A DNA stretch of 64,000 nucleotides from Lingula anatina (taxonomy: Eukaryota; Brachiopoda; Lingulata; Lingulida; Lingulidae): NCBI RefSeq assembly GCF_001039355.2, contig NW_019774625.1, positions 132,236 to 196,235 of the forward strand. The letters are read 5' to 3'. Below the pieces are notes generated by a model. That model was not told where the DNA came from, did not search any database, and saw only the letters and a list, made by a program, of their open reading frames with translations. Each line of letters opens with the position of its first letter. Within the stretch, counting starts at the first letter, position 1. Position numbers and translations under genes: made by a program. Below are positions 11,949 to 24,872 of this stretch, piece by piece.

Positions 11949-13049
11949 CGGAGGTCAGGATAGTTTTAGCTACAACACCGGTCACTATTTTTAACGCATA
12001 TCCACTATTCCGATAAATGTTCACGACGACGAGATTTGTAGATGGAGCTTGCATGCTCTGGAAGGGAACCGCAAATTTCGGTAATATGAACAATTGGCAA
12101 ACGTTATTCATCCTCTAACGATTCATGATTTTGATAAGGGTCGGGGGTGGCAAGGAAAAAGTTTTTTATCACCCTTCGGACAGCATCTATTAAACGGTAA
12201 ACGGTGACAATAGTGTAATATGTCAGGCAAAGTAAGTGACAAGTTCGTTAGCTGTACGGGTTTTGTTCATTTATTTCAGGTTTGGTGGGGTGGTATCTGC
12301 ACCAGCAGGGGAAGGCTGATCAAGTGGTAACGGGGGCAAGTTGCATTCAACGCGAAGTTGGAATTTTAAAAGGGAAAAATGCGTGACGGGGAAAGGGGTT
12401 GTATCTCAATTAGTAATAATGCAAAAAAATCCCTTTCCCTATTTTATGGGAAAATCTACAAGGACACGTGCACTTTGTGAAGCCCTTTTCATTTCCTCTG
12501 ACCTTAACGTCATATGACCTTAACGTCATTTGACGTCATATGACGCTCAAAACACACCAGCTGTTTTAACAATGCAGAACACCCAAGCATATTTTCTCAT
12601 ACACATTTTTATATAAAGGTTCAGCAAATTAAGCATCTGACCATACTAGATATTACACCTGGAATCTAATGATAAAGTCTTCACAATTTCATCGATTCCG
12701 AATAGCCTACATAGCAAACCGTCGGCTTTAGACGCACTGAACATTGTCGTGAAGTTCAATTACAACAAACCTGAAATGCAGAATATCTCCTTATCATGAA
12801 ATCCAAAATTAATAACCACAGTTATACTGTAAATCCCCTCCCCCACTCCCAAAAAGAAGATAATACATGTAGGCCTACATACAAGAAAAGACAATTAAAT
12901 GAAAGGAATTCCAACGCATATCAAAGACCGTTATTTATTTTTTTTAATAGAATGTTTTCAGTCCAAGCGGAAATGGACTGGTTGAAGCCAATTTTAGGAC
13001 AATGATGCCAAGCGGGTTTTCCGGCAATTTTTAATGGATCTCGATCATG
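11542..13049. other. Intergenic, repeats and a contig join
   Basis: It contains a fragment of the CAGGGGCGGAT element at about 11689, an N at 11886, and a (GT)n tract followed by poly-G at about 11899-11948. TGACCTTAACGTCATATGACC-like direct repeats with TGACGTCA-type words lie near 12499-12545. No gene is seen. From about 12725 the sequence enters the duplicated segment of the next gene. Confidence 0.5.
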
Positions 13050-16000
13050 TTTATTTAGGTTATCTGCATCTTTTATAGGCCTATAACATTAAAATGTCAT
13101 CAACGCCAGATCTGTAGAAATAGTATCAGGCAGAAGAATGGTCTCAGTCCACGGTGGTAAGAGGCCGCCGAGGAAGCTTTTTTAGTCTGTTGCCCATACA
13201 GCGCGTCCACATCGATCTTCAGGTGCCGTTTGCAGGACTCTGGCAACATTATCAGTTCGTACCGATAGATGGCGTCGGCTTGCTCCTCCAAGTAACAGTG
13301 CCTCATCAAGACGCCCCGCATACACTGTATCGCCTGGTAGGAGACCCTGGAATGTGGTGAATGGTAGGCAATGAGTGTTACGCCTTTATATCGCTAATTT
13401 TAGCTTTAGCACGTTTCCTTTAATCACCAGCTGGTCCCAGTTTTACACACAAAAAATAAATAAACAAACGAATAATTAAATAAATAAATAAACGAATAAA
13501 TAAATAAATAAAGATGACTAGGATTTTCATGACAGTACTGTAACACTGTTTTTGATTGGGTAAGATGTCCGCATGTAACCATGACATGTAACGTTGGGAA
13601 TTAATTAATTAATACTGTTGACAAAATTAAGATATATATATATATATATATATACAGTGGCTCTGACCTGCAAATATGATTTTTGGCATCATTCTGCGAC
13701 ATTTTTGTCTTGGACGGTTTCTGGGCCGCCTGGGAAGACTTCTTCCGGCAGTCGTGCATCTCCTTCTTGGCTGTATTGTAACAAGGAATGCCACTTTTAA
13801 AGGCTGGAAAAACAATATGAGCAACAATTCATGGTCAACCTGAGAAAAAATCAGAGAGCGAAAACCTCCGCTAAGACAATTAAATATATGATTAATGATA
13901 AACCATTAATTAATTCACTGATCATCATATAAATCTATTCACTTTTAAGTTAACCTATTTCTAATAACCCGAAAATTTCATCAAAAGCCATCCATACATT
14001 TTAGAGTCAGGCTGGTGACGAACGGACAAGCCAACAGACAAACGGATGGGACAACATAGCCTCCATGGCCGAGGTAAATATCACATAAGGCCCGAAACAC
14101 TGATGACTAAGGAAACCATCGTATCTTACATGCAACTGGGGCATAATAACATAATATATCCAAGCATGCATAAACCGGGAATCAGTTTTTTTTTTCTTTT
14201 TTTCAAACGAAAACAAAGTCTCGGGCAGGAGGGTGTTTTGAACTTTTATTAAAGGCAGAAATATTCTTTTGACCTCAGTGACTATTAAATGCTCTGAAAT
14301 GGCCAATGGTGTGAATTTGACAATTCTCCATAGACACTGAGTTGATGTGCTGCTTAAATGTATGGCAGTGTGCGATTATAAATAAAAATACATGTAAATA
14401 AATAAATAAATAGATTCTTTTACAGACCATGTTTACAAAAAATTGCCTGTCAATAACCAATTATCGAGTTTGCCTGGTCTAATGATAGATATATAAGCAC
14501 CCAAGGGAAAAAAGCGACAAGATCTGTTCCCACGGTGAAGTAATCATAAACACGACGGACAACAAAGTGATTAGTTCTCTCACTTAATCAATGCTGATCG
14601 TGAAGGAGCGACAAAACAGCTTTCTTCTTTATGTTGAGTTAATCGCATACACGCAGTTGCATTAGAGAACATGGCCTAAGATGAGCCGCCATAACTTCAA
14701 TGCAAATTCGACCCAATGATGCTCTGTAATAATTGGAGATCACAGCTGCAGGTGTCACTGGTCTGTTATGTATATCCACAATCTGTGCTTCTGACGAATA
14801 TGACAAGTATGTGACAAGTATATATGTGTATATTTAGCAGCATTGATCATATAAATTCTATATTGCCATCGCTCACTGTTGACATCGGTTTTAACTTAGA
14901 CGTTTTTTGAAGGTCTACAAGTGACCAATGGGCAGTCTTACTAATGTGTAAGTGATTATTTTTGCCAGGCATTGTCATTTGAAAGAAAAAAGAAAAAATG
15001 TAAGAAAAAGAGAGAAAATCAAGCAATTTTCAAACCCTATGCCCTAAGCACTGCAGTTAAATAATTGTCACCGGGAACAATTTCTAATCAACTATCCTTG
15101 TGTGTGCTCTGCCCCTAATATATCATCAGTACTTCTCTGTCCTACATGTACATGTATAACCATACAAAACTATACCTACTTTCAATATCCCCACAGATGG
15201 AGCCAACAGCATGCTTCAGATTCTTAATATTAATACCCAGGCTTTTCACTGCGTCCGCTACCTCGTTACACGAGTGGGTCACCCGCTCAATGCACTGAAA
15301 CTTGGCAAAGTACGAGCTGAAAGATGAAAAAGACGTTCTTAATTCACGCGGTGAAATAACGCAGACGGATTGTCCATAACCAAGAGAGGTTCAGGGACTC
15401 GAATGAGCCACCCTTTTTGCTGGGAAAGGTCCACTTTGGGTAAAATTGATCTAGGCACACGAGTTTTCAGGGTTAAAGGTCCAATTTTTTAGAAGAAAAG
15501 ATCCCCAACCTTTTGAAACTGCTGGCTTTGGGCCTGACACATCATCAATTCCTAGCAGGAGCAGACCTTTTCCCGGCGAAAAGGGCGCAGTTTGCTGCCC
15601 CCCCCCNGGCTTTGGACGCACTGTTGTCTTGAAGTTCAATTACAACAAACCTGAAATGCAGAATATCTCCTTATCATGAAATCCAAAATTAATAACCACA
15701 GCTATACTGTAAATCCCCTCCCACACTCCCAAAAAGAAGATAATACATGTACATACAAGAAAAGACAATTAAATGAAAGGGATTCCAACGCATATCAAAG
15801 TCCGTTATTTTTTTTTAATAGAATGTTTTCAGTCCAAGTGGAGATGGACTGGTTGAAGCCAATTTTAGGACTATGATGCCAAGCGGGTTTTCCGGCAATT
15901 TATAATGGATCTTGATCATGTTTATTTAGGTTATCTGCATCTTTTATAGGCTATAACATTAAAATGTCATCAACGCCAGATCTGTAGAAATGGTATCAGG

Positions 16001-16244
16001 CAGAAGAATGGTCTTAGTCCATGATGGTAAGAGGCCGCCGAGGAAGCTTTTTTAGTCTGTTGCCCATACAGCGCGTCCACATCGATCTTCAGGTGCCGTT
16101 TGCAGGACTCTGGCAACATTATGAGTTCATACCGATAGATGGCGTCGGCTTGCTCCTCCAAGTAACAGTGTCTCATCAAGACGCCCCGCATACACTGTAT
16201 CGCCTGGTAGGAGACCCTGGAATGTGGTGAAGAATGGTGGGCAC

Positions 16245-16296
<52 letters not shown>

Positions 16297-18205
16297 CACC
16301 TTTATATTGCTAATTTTAACTTCATCACGTTTCTTTTAATCACCAGCTGGTCCCAGTTTCCCGAAAAAAAAAAGTTGACTAGGATTTCCATGAGAGCACC
16401 GTAACACTCTTCCTGACAGGGTGATGTGTCCATGTGACCGTGTTCTTAACCAGGGAGCCTGACTTAAAAATTTAACTTTGCAAAACCGTGAGCCAGGGTA
16501 CATCATATCCGAAACTGTTGACAAAATTAAGATATATAAGCTACAGTGGCTCTGACCTGCAAATATGATTTTTGGCATCATTCTGCGACATTTTTGTCTT
16601 GGACGGTTTCTGGGCCGCCTGGGAAGACTTCTTCCGGCAGTCGTGCATCTCCTTCTTGGCTGTGTTGTAACAAGGAATGCCACTTTTAAAGGCTGGAAAA
16701 ACAATATGAGCAACAATTCATGGTCAACTCGAGAGACACTCAGAGAGCGCAAACCTCCGCTGAGACAAATAAATGACTAATGGTAAACCATAAATTAATT
16801 CACTGATCATCATATAAATCTAATAACTTCTAAGTTAGCCTATTTCTAATAACCTGAGGATTTCATCAAAACCCATCCATAAATGTTTGACAATGTTTGA
16901 CAATTCTCCATAGACACTGAGTTGATGTGCTGCTTAAATGTATTGCAGTGTACGATTATAAATAAATATACATGTAAATAAATAAATAAATAGATTATTT
17001 TACAGACCATGTTTACAAAAAATTGCCTGTCAATAACCAATTATCGAGTTTGCCTGGCCTAATGATAGACATATAAGCACCCAAGGGGGAAAAAAAGCGA
17101 CAAGATCTGTTCCCACGGTGAAGTAATCATAAACACCACGGACAACAAAGTGATTAGTTCTCTCACTTAAATAATGCTGATCGTGAAGGTGCGACAAAAC
17201 AGCTTTCTTCTCTATGTTGAGCTCATCGCATTCACCCAATTGCATGAGAGAACATGGCCTAAGATAAGCCGCCATAACTTCAATGCAAATTCGACCCAAT
17301 GATGCTCTGTAATAATTGGAGATCACAGCTGCAGGTGTCACTGGTCTGTTATGTATATCCACAATCTGTGCTTCTGACGAATATGACAAGTATGTGACAA
17401 GTATACGTGTATATTTAGCAGCATTGATCATATAAATTCTATATTGTCATCGCTCACTGTTGACATCGGTTTTAACTTAGACGTTTTTTGAAGGTCTACA
17501 AGTGACCGATGGGCAGTCTTACTAATGTGTAAGTGATTATTTTTGCCAGGCATTGTCATTAGAAAGAAAAAAGAAAAAATGTAAGAAAAAGAGAGAAAAT
17601 CAAGCAATTTTCAAACCCTATGCTCTAACTACTGCAGTCAAATAATTGTCCCCGGGAACAATTTCTAATCAAATATCCTTGTGCGTCCTCTATCCCTAAT
17701 ATATCATCAGTACTGCTCTGTCCTACAAGTACAAGTATAACCATACAAAACTATACCTACTTTCAATATCCCCACAGATGGAGCCAACAGCATGCTTCAG
17801 ATTCTTAATATTAATACCCAGGCTTTTCACTGCGTCCGCTACCTCGTTACATGAGTGGGTCACCCGCTCAATGCACTGAAACTTGGCGAAGTACGAGCTG
17901 AAAGATGAAAAAAGACGTTCTTAATTCACGCGGTGAAATGACGCAGACGGATTGTCCATAACCAAGAGAGGTTCAGGGACTCGAATGAGCCTCGCTTTTT
18001 GCTGGGAAAGGTTTAGGCCTACTTTGGATAAAATTGATCTAGGTACACTAAATTTTCATGGTTAAAGGTCCAATTTTTCAGAAGAAAAGACCCCAACCTT
18101 TTGAAACTGCTGGCTATTGGCCTGACACATCATCAGTTCCTAACAGGAGCAGACCATTTCCCGGCGAAAAGGGCGCGGTTTGCTGCCCCCCCCCCCCCCC
18201 CCCCC
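12725..18205. repeat. Direct duplication of about 2.6-2.9 kb meeting at an N
   Basis: 12725-15606 and 15608-18205 are almost the same sequence, introns included. They begin with GACGCACTG...GAAGTTCAATTACAAC and end in AAAAGGGCGC(A/G)GTTTGCTG followed by poly-C. The join falls exactly on the single N at 15607. Differences are sparse substitutions, an insertion of about 300 bp in the left copy (about 14000-14305) and microsatellite length, such as (TA)n at 16249-16291. This is what two alleles placed in series would look like. A recent true tandem duplication is the alternative. Confidence 0.85.
13100..15316 (-). pseudogene. Second copy of exons 3-5 of the cysteine-repeat secreted protein
   Basis: Exons at 15316-15180 (137 nt), 13803-13668 (136 nt) and 13346-13100 (247 nt with stop) match exons 3-5 of the upstream gene in length, splice sites and nearly every residue, with intact frames. 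No signal-peptide exon or exon 2 precedes them. Read alone, it is a truncated gene. More likely it is either the second allele of the same exons, misplaced by assembly, or an alternative 3' cassette. A minus-strand AATAAA lies at 13055-13050. The label pseudogene is used only because the 5' exons are missing; the exons themselves show no damage. Confidence 0.6.
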
Positions 18206-19168
18206 CCGCCCCCCTGGCTGCGGGACTGAATTTTATTCTCAATACCACCCTAATATTAAGATGAATCGATAATGGGCCTTTGGTAAAAGGACAGGAAAAG
18301 ATCCAAAACAATCGTACCCACAAATGTTGGTGGCGATGGTTCTGTTGGCGTTGGCAAAGATTGGGAAATCCCCGTCCGTGGTCTGCGGTAAGATATCCAC
18401 CATGCATTCCCGGAATTTCAAGACGTCTTCCTCCGAACAGTCGGAACTTGACACTACCAACCAGAGAGCAGATCGAAATTTAGAGCACATAGGAGGAAAA
18501 TACTGTATGTCTGGACTTAATTACACACGCAGTTTCTGAGCGTGTCGGCCATTTTACATGGCGGCTCCAAGGGCGCATTCAGAGCAAGTTGATCCGCGGG
18601 CTAACAGATCCGAGCATCTAATATGGCCGACTCACTTGAAAGCTCGTCTCATAATCTCCTAATAGACACTGAATAGATCCCCTGCGGTGATTACGCGGTA
18701 AGCTTTCAAGTAGGTCGGTCATATTTGATCTGCAGATCTGTTAGCCCGCGGATCAACTTTGGTTGTGAACGCAGCCCTGAGCCCTACTCATCTTTATATG
18801 GTTATACTTGATTTGAATGGACTTGAATTTTCATTGGAGGCTGATGGTTTTAGTATATTATATTACCAAATAATTTAATTTTATTCATGTCAATTAGATC
18901 CTCATATAATAATATTAACATTAAAAGTAAAAAATAATCGTAAATCTATTGGCATATTGTCAAATATAAACATCGATCAGATTTAAGCATCAAATAGTCC
19001 CTAAGTGAGATAAAATAAAAAATGAAAACAAGTACCAAGTACTAAGTACGTTGAACCTCAAATCACAAGAGACATTAGGGTGGGAAATATAAATATATAT
19101 CACTTACCTGAGGTCACGCAGTACGCTATTAAGCCAATAAAAAGCAAAACTGTATTAGACCTTCCCAT
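15970..19168 (-). CDS. Secreted cysteine-repeat helical protein, 238 residues
   Basis: Five exons join in phase: 19168-19108, 18453-18318, 17897-17761, 16692-16557 and 16216-15970 (61+136+137+136+247 = 717 nt). Residues 1-20 form a signal peptide (MGRSNTVLLFIGLIAYCVTS). The mature part has about three cysteines per exon, spaced as close pairs (C-x10-C, C-x7-C, C-x10-C, C-x8-C) separated by single cysteines 20-30 residues later, with charged, helix-prone sequence between. That spacing recalls the insect 27-kDa haemolymph glycoprotein family (DUF1397) and similar marine-invertebrate secreted proteins, but the match is by pattern only. Function unknown. A TATATCA-like box lies at about 19237-19225 on the minus strand, and a poly(A) signal at 15926-15921 lies 44 nt after the stop. 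Exon phases are 1,2,1,2. Confidence 0.8.
18571..18777. mobile_element. Foldback MITE upstream in intron 1 of the cysteine-repeat gene
   Basis: Arms of roughly 75 bp are inverted: AGTTGATCCGCGGGCTAACA on the left and its complement on the right, each followed inwards by an ATATGGCCGAC-like and CTTGAAAGCT motif. The internal CACTTGAA and ATATGGCCGAC words are shared with the element at 11368, so the two families are probably related. Confidence 0.8.
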
Positions 19169-19927
19169 AGTTTTCCGCAACAAACACAAAAATAATTTTG
19201 GTGATCAAATGGGTGACCAGTTTTCCTGATATAGACTTGCTTGTCTATACGTGAGAAAAAACCTGGACTACACCTCTGATAATAATGAAATTACAAAATT
19301 CAAAATGTGTTATTAGGTGCCACTGAATTTTCTCGACTTCCTTCACCTTGTCACCTTGGGAGGACAACGCCCTTGTCTGCCGTACACCGTGATGATAACA
19401 CCGAACAGACTGTAAATCAACCGCAACAAATATAATGTATTTTTGATAGTCGACTATATCGGGCGATAGACCACTGCTTTAATCAACCAGAAATCTAAAA
19501 GTAATTTTCTTGAGATTCTGTGGACTAATTTCTTTGTCAGAAGGTGACATATGGCGGTAAAGACAGCACACCTTTCACCGGGGAAAGTTATGTACGGCAC
19601 GCAACAGATGTTCGGGGCATAACGCAGAAAGCGCCCTTTAACTCGATCAGGGTTAACGAAAACGATTTAAGTTGTAAATGTGGCTTTCGTTTGAACGGAC
19701 TCATTATATTCATGAATTATATTAGCCAGTAGTTTTGTTTTATTGTGCTGCCTTTCAAACTCAAAGAAAGAAAGAAAAAAGAAAGAAAGAAAAACTGGGA
19801 CTTTATTTTAACTAGCAACATTGGAGCTTAATAAGACCAGGCATGGATTGTTGTCTGAGGTTTGTAATGGATGGCATTAGGCTATGCAACACAATCTTCA
19901 TGTTTATCTTGGATTATCAAGAAAACA

Positions 19928-19966
<39 letters not shown>

Positions 19967-20665
19967 TGTGGTCTCCCCACAGAGTTCAGCTTGATAAAAT
20001 AGCATCAACATGCCCTTTTTTGGCTATTTCAGTAGAAAACTGAAAACGTTAACACTGGTTACGTGTACAATTTCACAGCTGGGAGTGAGTTCTCCTTTGG
20101 ACATGTATTGTTCATAATGAAAATGTAGACACACGTCACAATGGTCTGTTTATGTCAATACAGCGGGTGACGTGAACCCACCGCCTTAAGATCGCGAGTT
20201 TCTCACTCTAAAGGTGTTATTGTATAAATCAATATAGGGTCTACCATACGTAAGTCCGGAGCGTTCGGTACTACGTCATTGAACCGGGGGGGGGGGCAGG
20301 GGGGGGAGATAGCTGACTACGTATTCTTCTCCAACATTGGTCTGTCATATCTCTCACTTCAGAATTCAATTTTTTAAAGAAAGTGTAAAGCGCAAAGAGA
20401 AACAAAATTAAGGAAATTTTCAACTTTGTGCCTTACGTATTGCAGAGAAAAATTCTCGTCAATTTAAAGTTTTTTATCCTGTTGCTCACCTCTAGGAAAA
20501 ACTGAACGTCCTTAAGAAGCGTGTTGATCTCTGTAGTAATCATCTCTACTTTTGTTATTGTATAGATCAATGCCTATACTGCCTATCAATGATTTTTACG
20601 TCTTTGCTTAGCTCCGGAGATCGGCAAATAGACAAATGAGTAAATAGGTCAGTAAATTTACAAAA

Positions 20666-20704
<39 letters not shown>

Positions 20705-21438
20705 AAAGAGAAAAGCAATTTTCAGTTTCTGTTTGCTGACGTATTACATTTTAATAATTTTCCCCATGAACAATTTTAGTCACTTATCCTTGCACACCCT
20801 CGACCCCCACCCCTCTCACCCCTGCCCCCTCCACCCCTCTCACCCCTGCCCCCTCCACCCCTCTCACCCCTGCCCCACCCCCACCCCAACAAAACCCTGG
20901 ATCCTACAGAGAATGTGCAGATCCACAAGAGTTAGAAGCAGAACGCGAAGTCGAAATCGGTGAGGAATTTAATCAATATGACAACACGTCAAAATACCGC
21001 ACGAAAGGTCTAATGGTCGTGCGGGTCTCTAGTGTGNTGGGTCTCTAGTGTGTTAGTGAACCATTGCCACAAAACGATTGCAAATTATGTACTTTCATTA
21101 GCAGACGTTAACGGTCAAATTATCCGTTCATTTTACCCCCGAGACCTGCAATGGTTGGCGGGGAAGACAAAAATGTCCTTGTTACAGAGAAGAGATGCTC
21201 ATCGGGGAATGTTTTCTTTTTTAATTGCCAAAAGCTAAAGTAGGAGATGGTGCCGAGACCTGCCATTAATCAATAGTGGAGGTTCTGAGTATTCTGACAC
21301 ACGACCCACACGTAAGATAGCCACGACGCGCAGTTGATCAATTGGTGCGTTTTGATTGGTCGTTACAAGAAGACGCTGCTCGTGTTACTGATAGCGCTAT
21401 GGCAAACGATTCAAGCGAAGAGACGCCAGAAATGAGCA
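19169..21438. other. Intergenic region with minisatellite and contig join
   Basis: No gene is visible. It holds a CT microsatellite (about 19930-19961), an AAAT array (about 20664-20704), and three copies of a 24-bp unit containing CACCCCTCTCACCCCTGCCC at about 20807-20880. An N lies at 21036, with the 14-mer GGGTCTCTAGTGTG on both sides of it, suggesting an overlap that was not collapsed when contigs were joined. Confidence 0.6.
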
Positions 21439-21444
21439 TATAAG
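21439..21444 (+). promoter_or_regulatory. TATA-like box of the peptide-precursor gene
   Basis: TATAAG within GCATATAAGTAA lies about 90 bases upstream of the ATG at 21530. That would place a start site near 21470 and give a short 5' leader of about 60 nt. It is read from position and sequence only. Confidence 0.45.
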
Positions 21445-21529
21445 TAAACGTCGACACGGATTTAGACACTCAAAGAAACACCTGTCTATTGAAGCAGACG
21501 ACCTGTTATTGAGACGTCTCTCAGGAAAG

Positions 21530-24368
21530 ATGAGTCGGTTGTCCGTAGCTGTGATTTTGATCGTCTGCGGCCTTCTTGTCGCGCTTTTTGTTGAAAACTG
21601 CCACAGTTTACCTGCACGTAAGTAGTTTTTTATTGTTATTATTTAATCAAATTTTATGCTTGACATGTATATATATATATATATGTATATACTATAATAA
21701 CGAATTAGCTATTGTCAAATGTAGTATTTGAACGGTATGACAACTTTGGATGCATACAGTCTTGCAGTGTCGCAAGAGATAGACCGAATCTGCCAAAATA
21801 TTAAAATATTTTCCTTTTTTTCATTGTTTTGGTTTACCCTTACTTTAAGGGAAATAGAGAGAAGGAGATTGAAAAAGAAACAAATACCTGAAACTGAGTT
21901 CTTGTTAACCAAAAGTTTCGAAAACTGTAATATATTGCCAATTAGGTATTTAGAATTGAGTTCTAATTTCCTGCTTGTTTCAAGCTAGCAGTCTCTGTGA
22001 TTTGCAGATTAGCTGAAGAAGCGAAACAATGTCACATAATTTTGCATTTTTTTAAAGAGGGAAAGCGATTAGAAATTCTACAGTTTATGAGAACGTTGTA
22101 CACATGTATTTATGTTTGCTGTGGGCCTATTAAATCTTAAATAATATGCACACCACAGATTTTATAAGAACATTATTCTTCGACATGACCAGTTCATCTA
22201 GCTTCATCAGCTATACTAAGATAAATGTGCCTATGGCGTAATCCAAATATCACGCCAGTAATTACATGAACCAAAAATGGCGTATATTTGACCGTTAAAC
22301 TGTCTAAGATTCAAAACTTAAGCCTCCGTTTAAAGGGAGACATTTACAAAGGAACCCAAATAATTGAAAACATTAGAATTGTGTATCAGAGAGTGCATTT
22401 ATATCTATGTATTCATTTATTTGTTTGATTACATTATATACTGATGTATATTCATACTGAGAGAGTGTGTAAGTGTGCGTAAGCTGGACTCACGGGTTTA
22501 TTATTTTTATATTTCTGTTTTTAAAAAATTTACATGATGGTCTTTCTGCACTGATAAAAAATATTGGCTGTAAAGGTTAAAGGTTAACAAGGGGGCATCG
22601 TGCGAACTAGCTAGTTTTTTTTTTTTTACTTTTATCAACACCCCCCCCCCCCCCCACCGCCACCAACACCACCAAAAATAGTTACTTTGGATAAAACACC
22701 ATTTAAATTTTTGAATGTGTGAAGCACAATATGTTAGGGTATAGAGTTTGGATGTAGGCGTAAAAAACCTTTTGCATATACCTACGTAGATTCCACGTGG
22801 ATTTATTCGCATGAATGCCACTTATAATTTACGTATTATAATGACGCGAAACCCACATAGATTGCATAAATTCAACCCAGTTTATATTAATTAGCACGCG
22901 CGACATGTACTTCAAAGTGATTAGCTGCTCGCCAGACGTCAGAGCACGCATTGTCATAACTGTCTTATTTATCATAATAACAGTTGATGCGGGAAAATTG
23001 CAGCCCGATGTTGACGATAAACAATGTTAAAAGAGAATTGAACTAAATGGACTTAATATCTTATAAGTGAAACTATTCTTAATTAATGCCCTAAAAAGTA
23101 CTTAAAATTATAATAATTTCTTAATAAAAAAGTTTTCAGAACGTTCAGTTTTGACTACTGGAACTTTAACTTGGGTAAGAGTTAATATATTAAAACTAAA
23201 TCGTTTCTAAATCACCTAAATAGGCTAAGGGAACTTTAAAATTAAAAAGACTAATTTATAAAAAAGAAAATCTCAGAACGATCAGTTTTAACCATATTTA
23301 AATTACAGTGGAATCTTCTCTTGTTGTTTACATCAGAGTTCAAGGTAACATATAGGCTCGCGTTATGTAAGTTAACCAGGCGCTTGATGGTTTACGTGAT
23401 ACCTACCTTGTGTCTTTTTGGTTGATTTAACTTGATGTCTGAGAGCGTGTGTTATGTGGGTGACTGAGCTGTCTATTGGGTACAGATACTTTATTAACTT
23501 GGTAAACACTGAAACAAAAACAAAGTACAAAACCTGAAAAACCGGCGATACTTTTGTTGTTTCTGTGAAGTAATAAAAAGGGATATTAAGGGGATATTAA
23601 TCAAGTCTCTCTAACGTTGGTCAATTTGGATGTCATTTGTGAGACAATAGTAATTCTGTTACGCCTAATCAAACAAGAGCCATTTCTTACAAAAATGCAA
23701 ATATACAGTTATTCGATTCGGATGACCAAACTGGTTTCAGTTCTCAACACAAAAGATGTATCGGGATTGCTCTTTTAAAGATTTAAACGTTCGGTTTATA
23801 TTTTGCTGCTGAGACCAGTAACAATCGTATGTCGCCGGAGACTGGAGTAGATTCCTTTTCCATCCCTGACTTGGTGGTATTTTATATCGTCACGAAGGTC
23901 CGTAACCATCGCATACATGACATATTCGTTTGGTAGGATAGTGAGCAATGCAATTTCCATCGTCTTTCGGTCCCACTTACCAACAGTTTCTGCAAGTGAA
24001 AAAATGGCTGGAGTCGGTTTTGAGTCAATTCCATCTCTAATTTGAGGCAATCAATTCGTCTTCATGATTGTGTTTCAGTGAATGTCTTCATCTTGTAGAA
24101 AATGAAGTTTACTAAAAGTGTGTTGAGTAAACGACAATCTTGGCTGCCAATCCGGTTCGAAGGGAACGCTGGCTTCTCCGTGTAAACGCGACCATTTGAA
24201 AAGTGCCAATAGCGCCAATGTGTCCGTGAGCGACTGGGGAAGTCGTATTCACACTCATAGAAACGCATTACAGATATCTTCGCTGTTATGCAGAGAAGTA
24301 AAAAAAAATATAGACAAGGTGTTAAGTAATCTTCTCCTTGACAAAAGAAGAACACACGCACTAGACAC

Positions 24369-24403
<35 letters not shown>

Positions 24404-24802
24404 GGGCTTAATAATAATGATGGTGATGCATACCTTATTGAGATTTTATAAAGAGTAATATATAAAATTTCAAATATTTCTTAATCCGTCAAATTGTTCC
24501 GCTTTCAAACCCAAGACGTCGAGTGAGGTTACTTTGATTGCACAAATATGCCACCATATGTTTAATATCTTTTAGAGTTAAGATCAGAATTGGAAGAAGG
24601 CATATTTAAGAAAGGCACACGAATTACTGGACAAGATGTTATTAAAGTCCAAAGAAAAAAGAAAAGCGAATTGTGAAAATAAACAAGAAATCGCCTGTCA
24701 TATTAAAGACTGTGCAAACATTACTTTTCATTTATTTATTACATCGGTCACTTCGTATAGTGTACAGTATTGATATATCCGGCTGATATCTTAGCTTTGT
24801 TG

Positions 24803-24872
<70 letters not shown>

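Noticed and set aside
13627-13668. (TA)n tract next to the duplicated exon 4 as a possible functional element
   Set aside because: Simple microsatellite length difference between the two near-identical copies.
23796-24370. Two adjacent minus-strand frames of 84 and 102 codons in the peptide-gene intron
   Set aside because: No recognisable domain, no good splice link between them, and a stop between; a decayed element is possible but cannot be supported.
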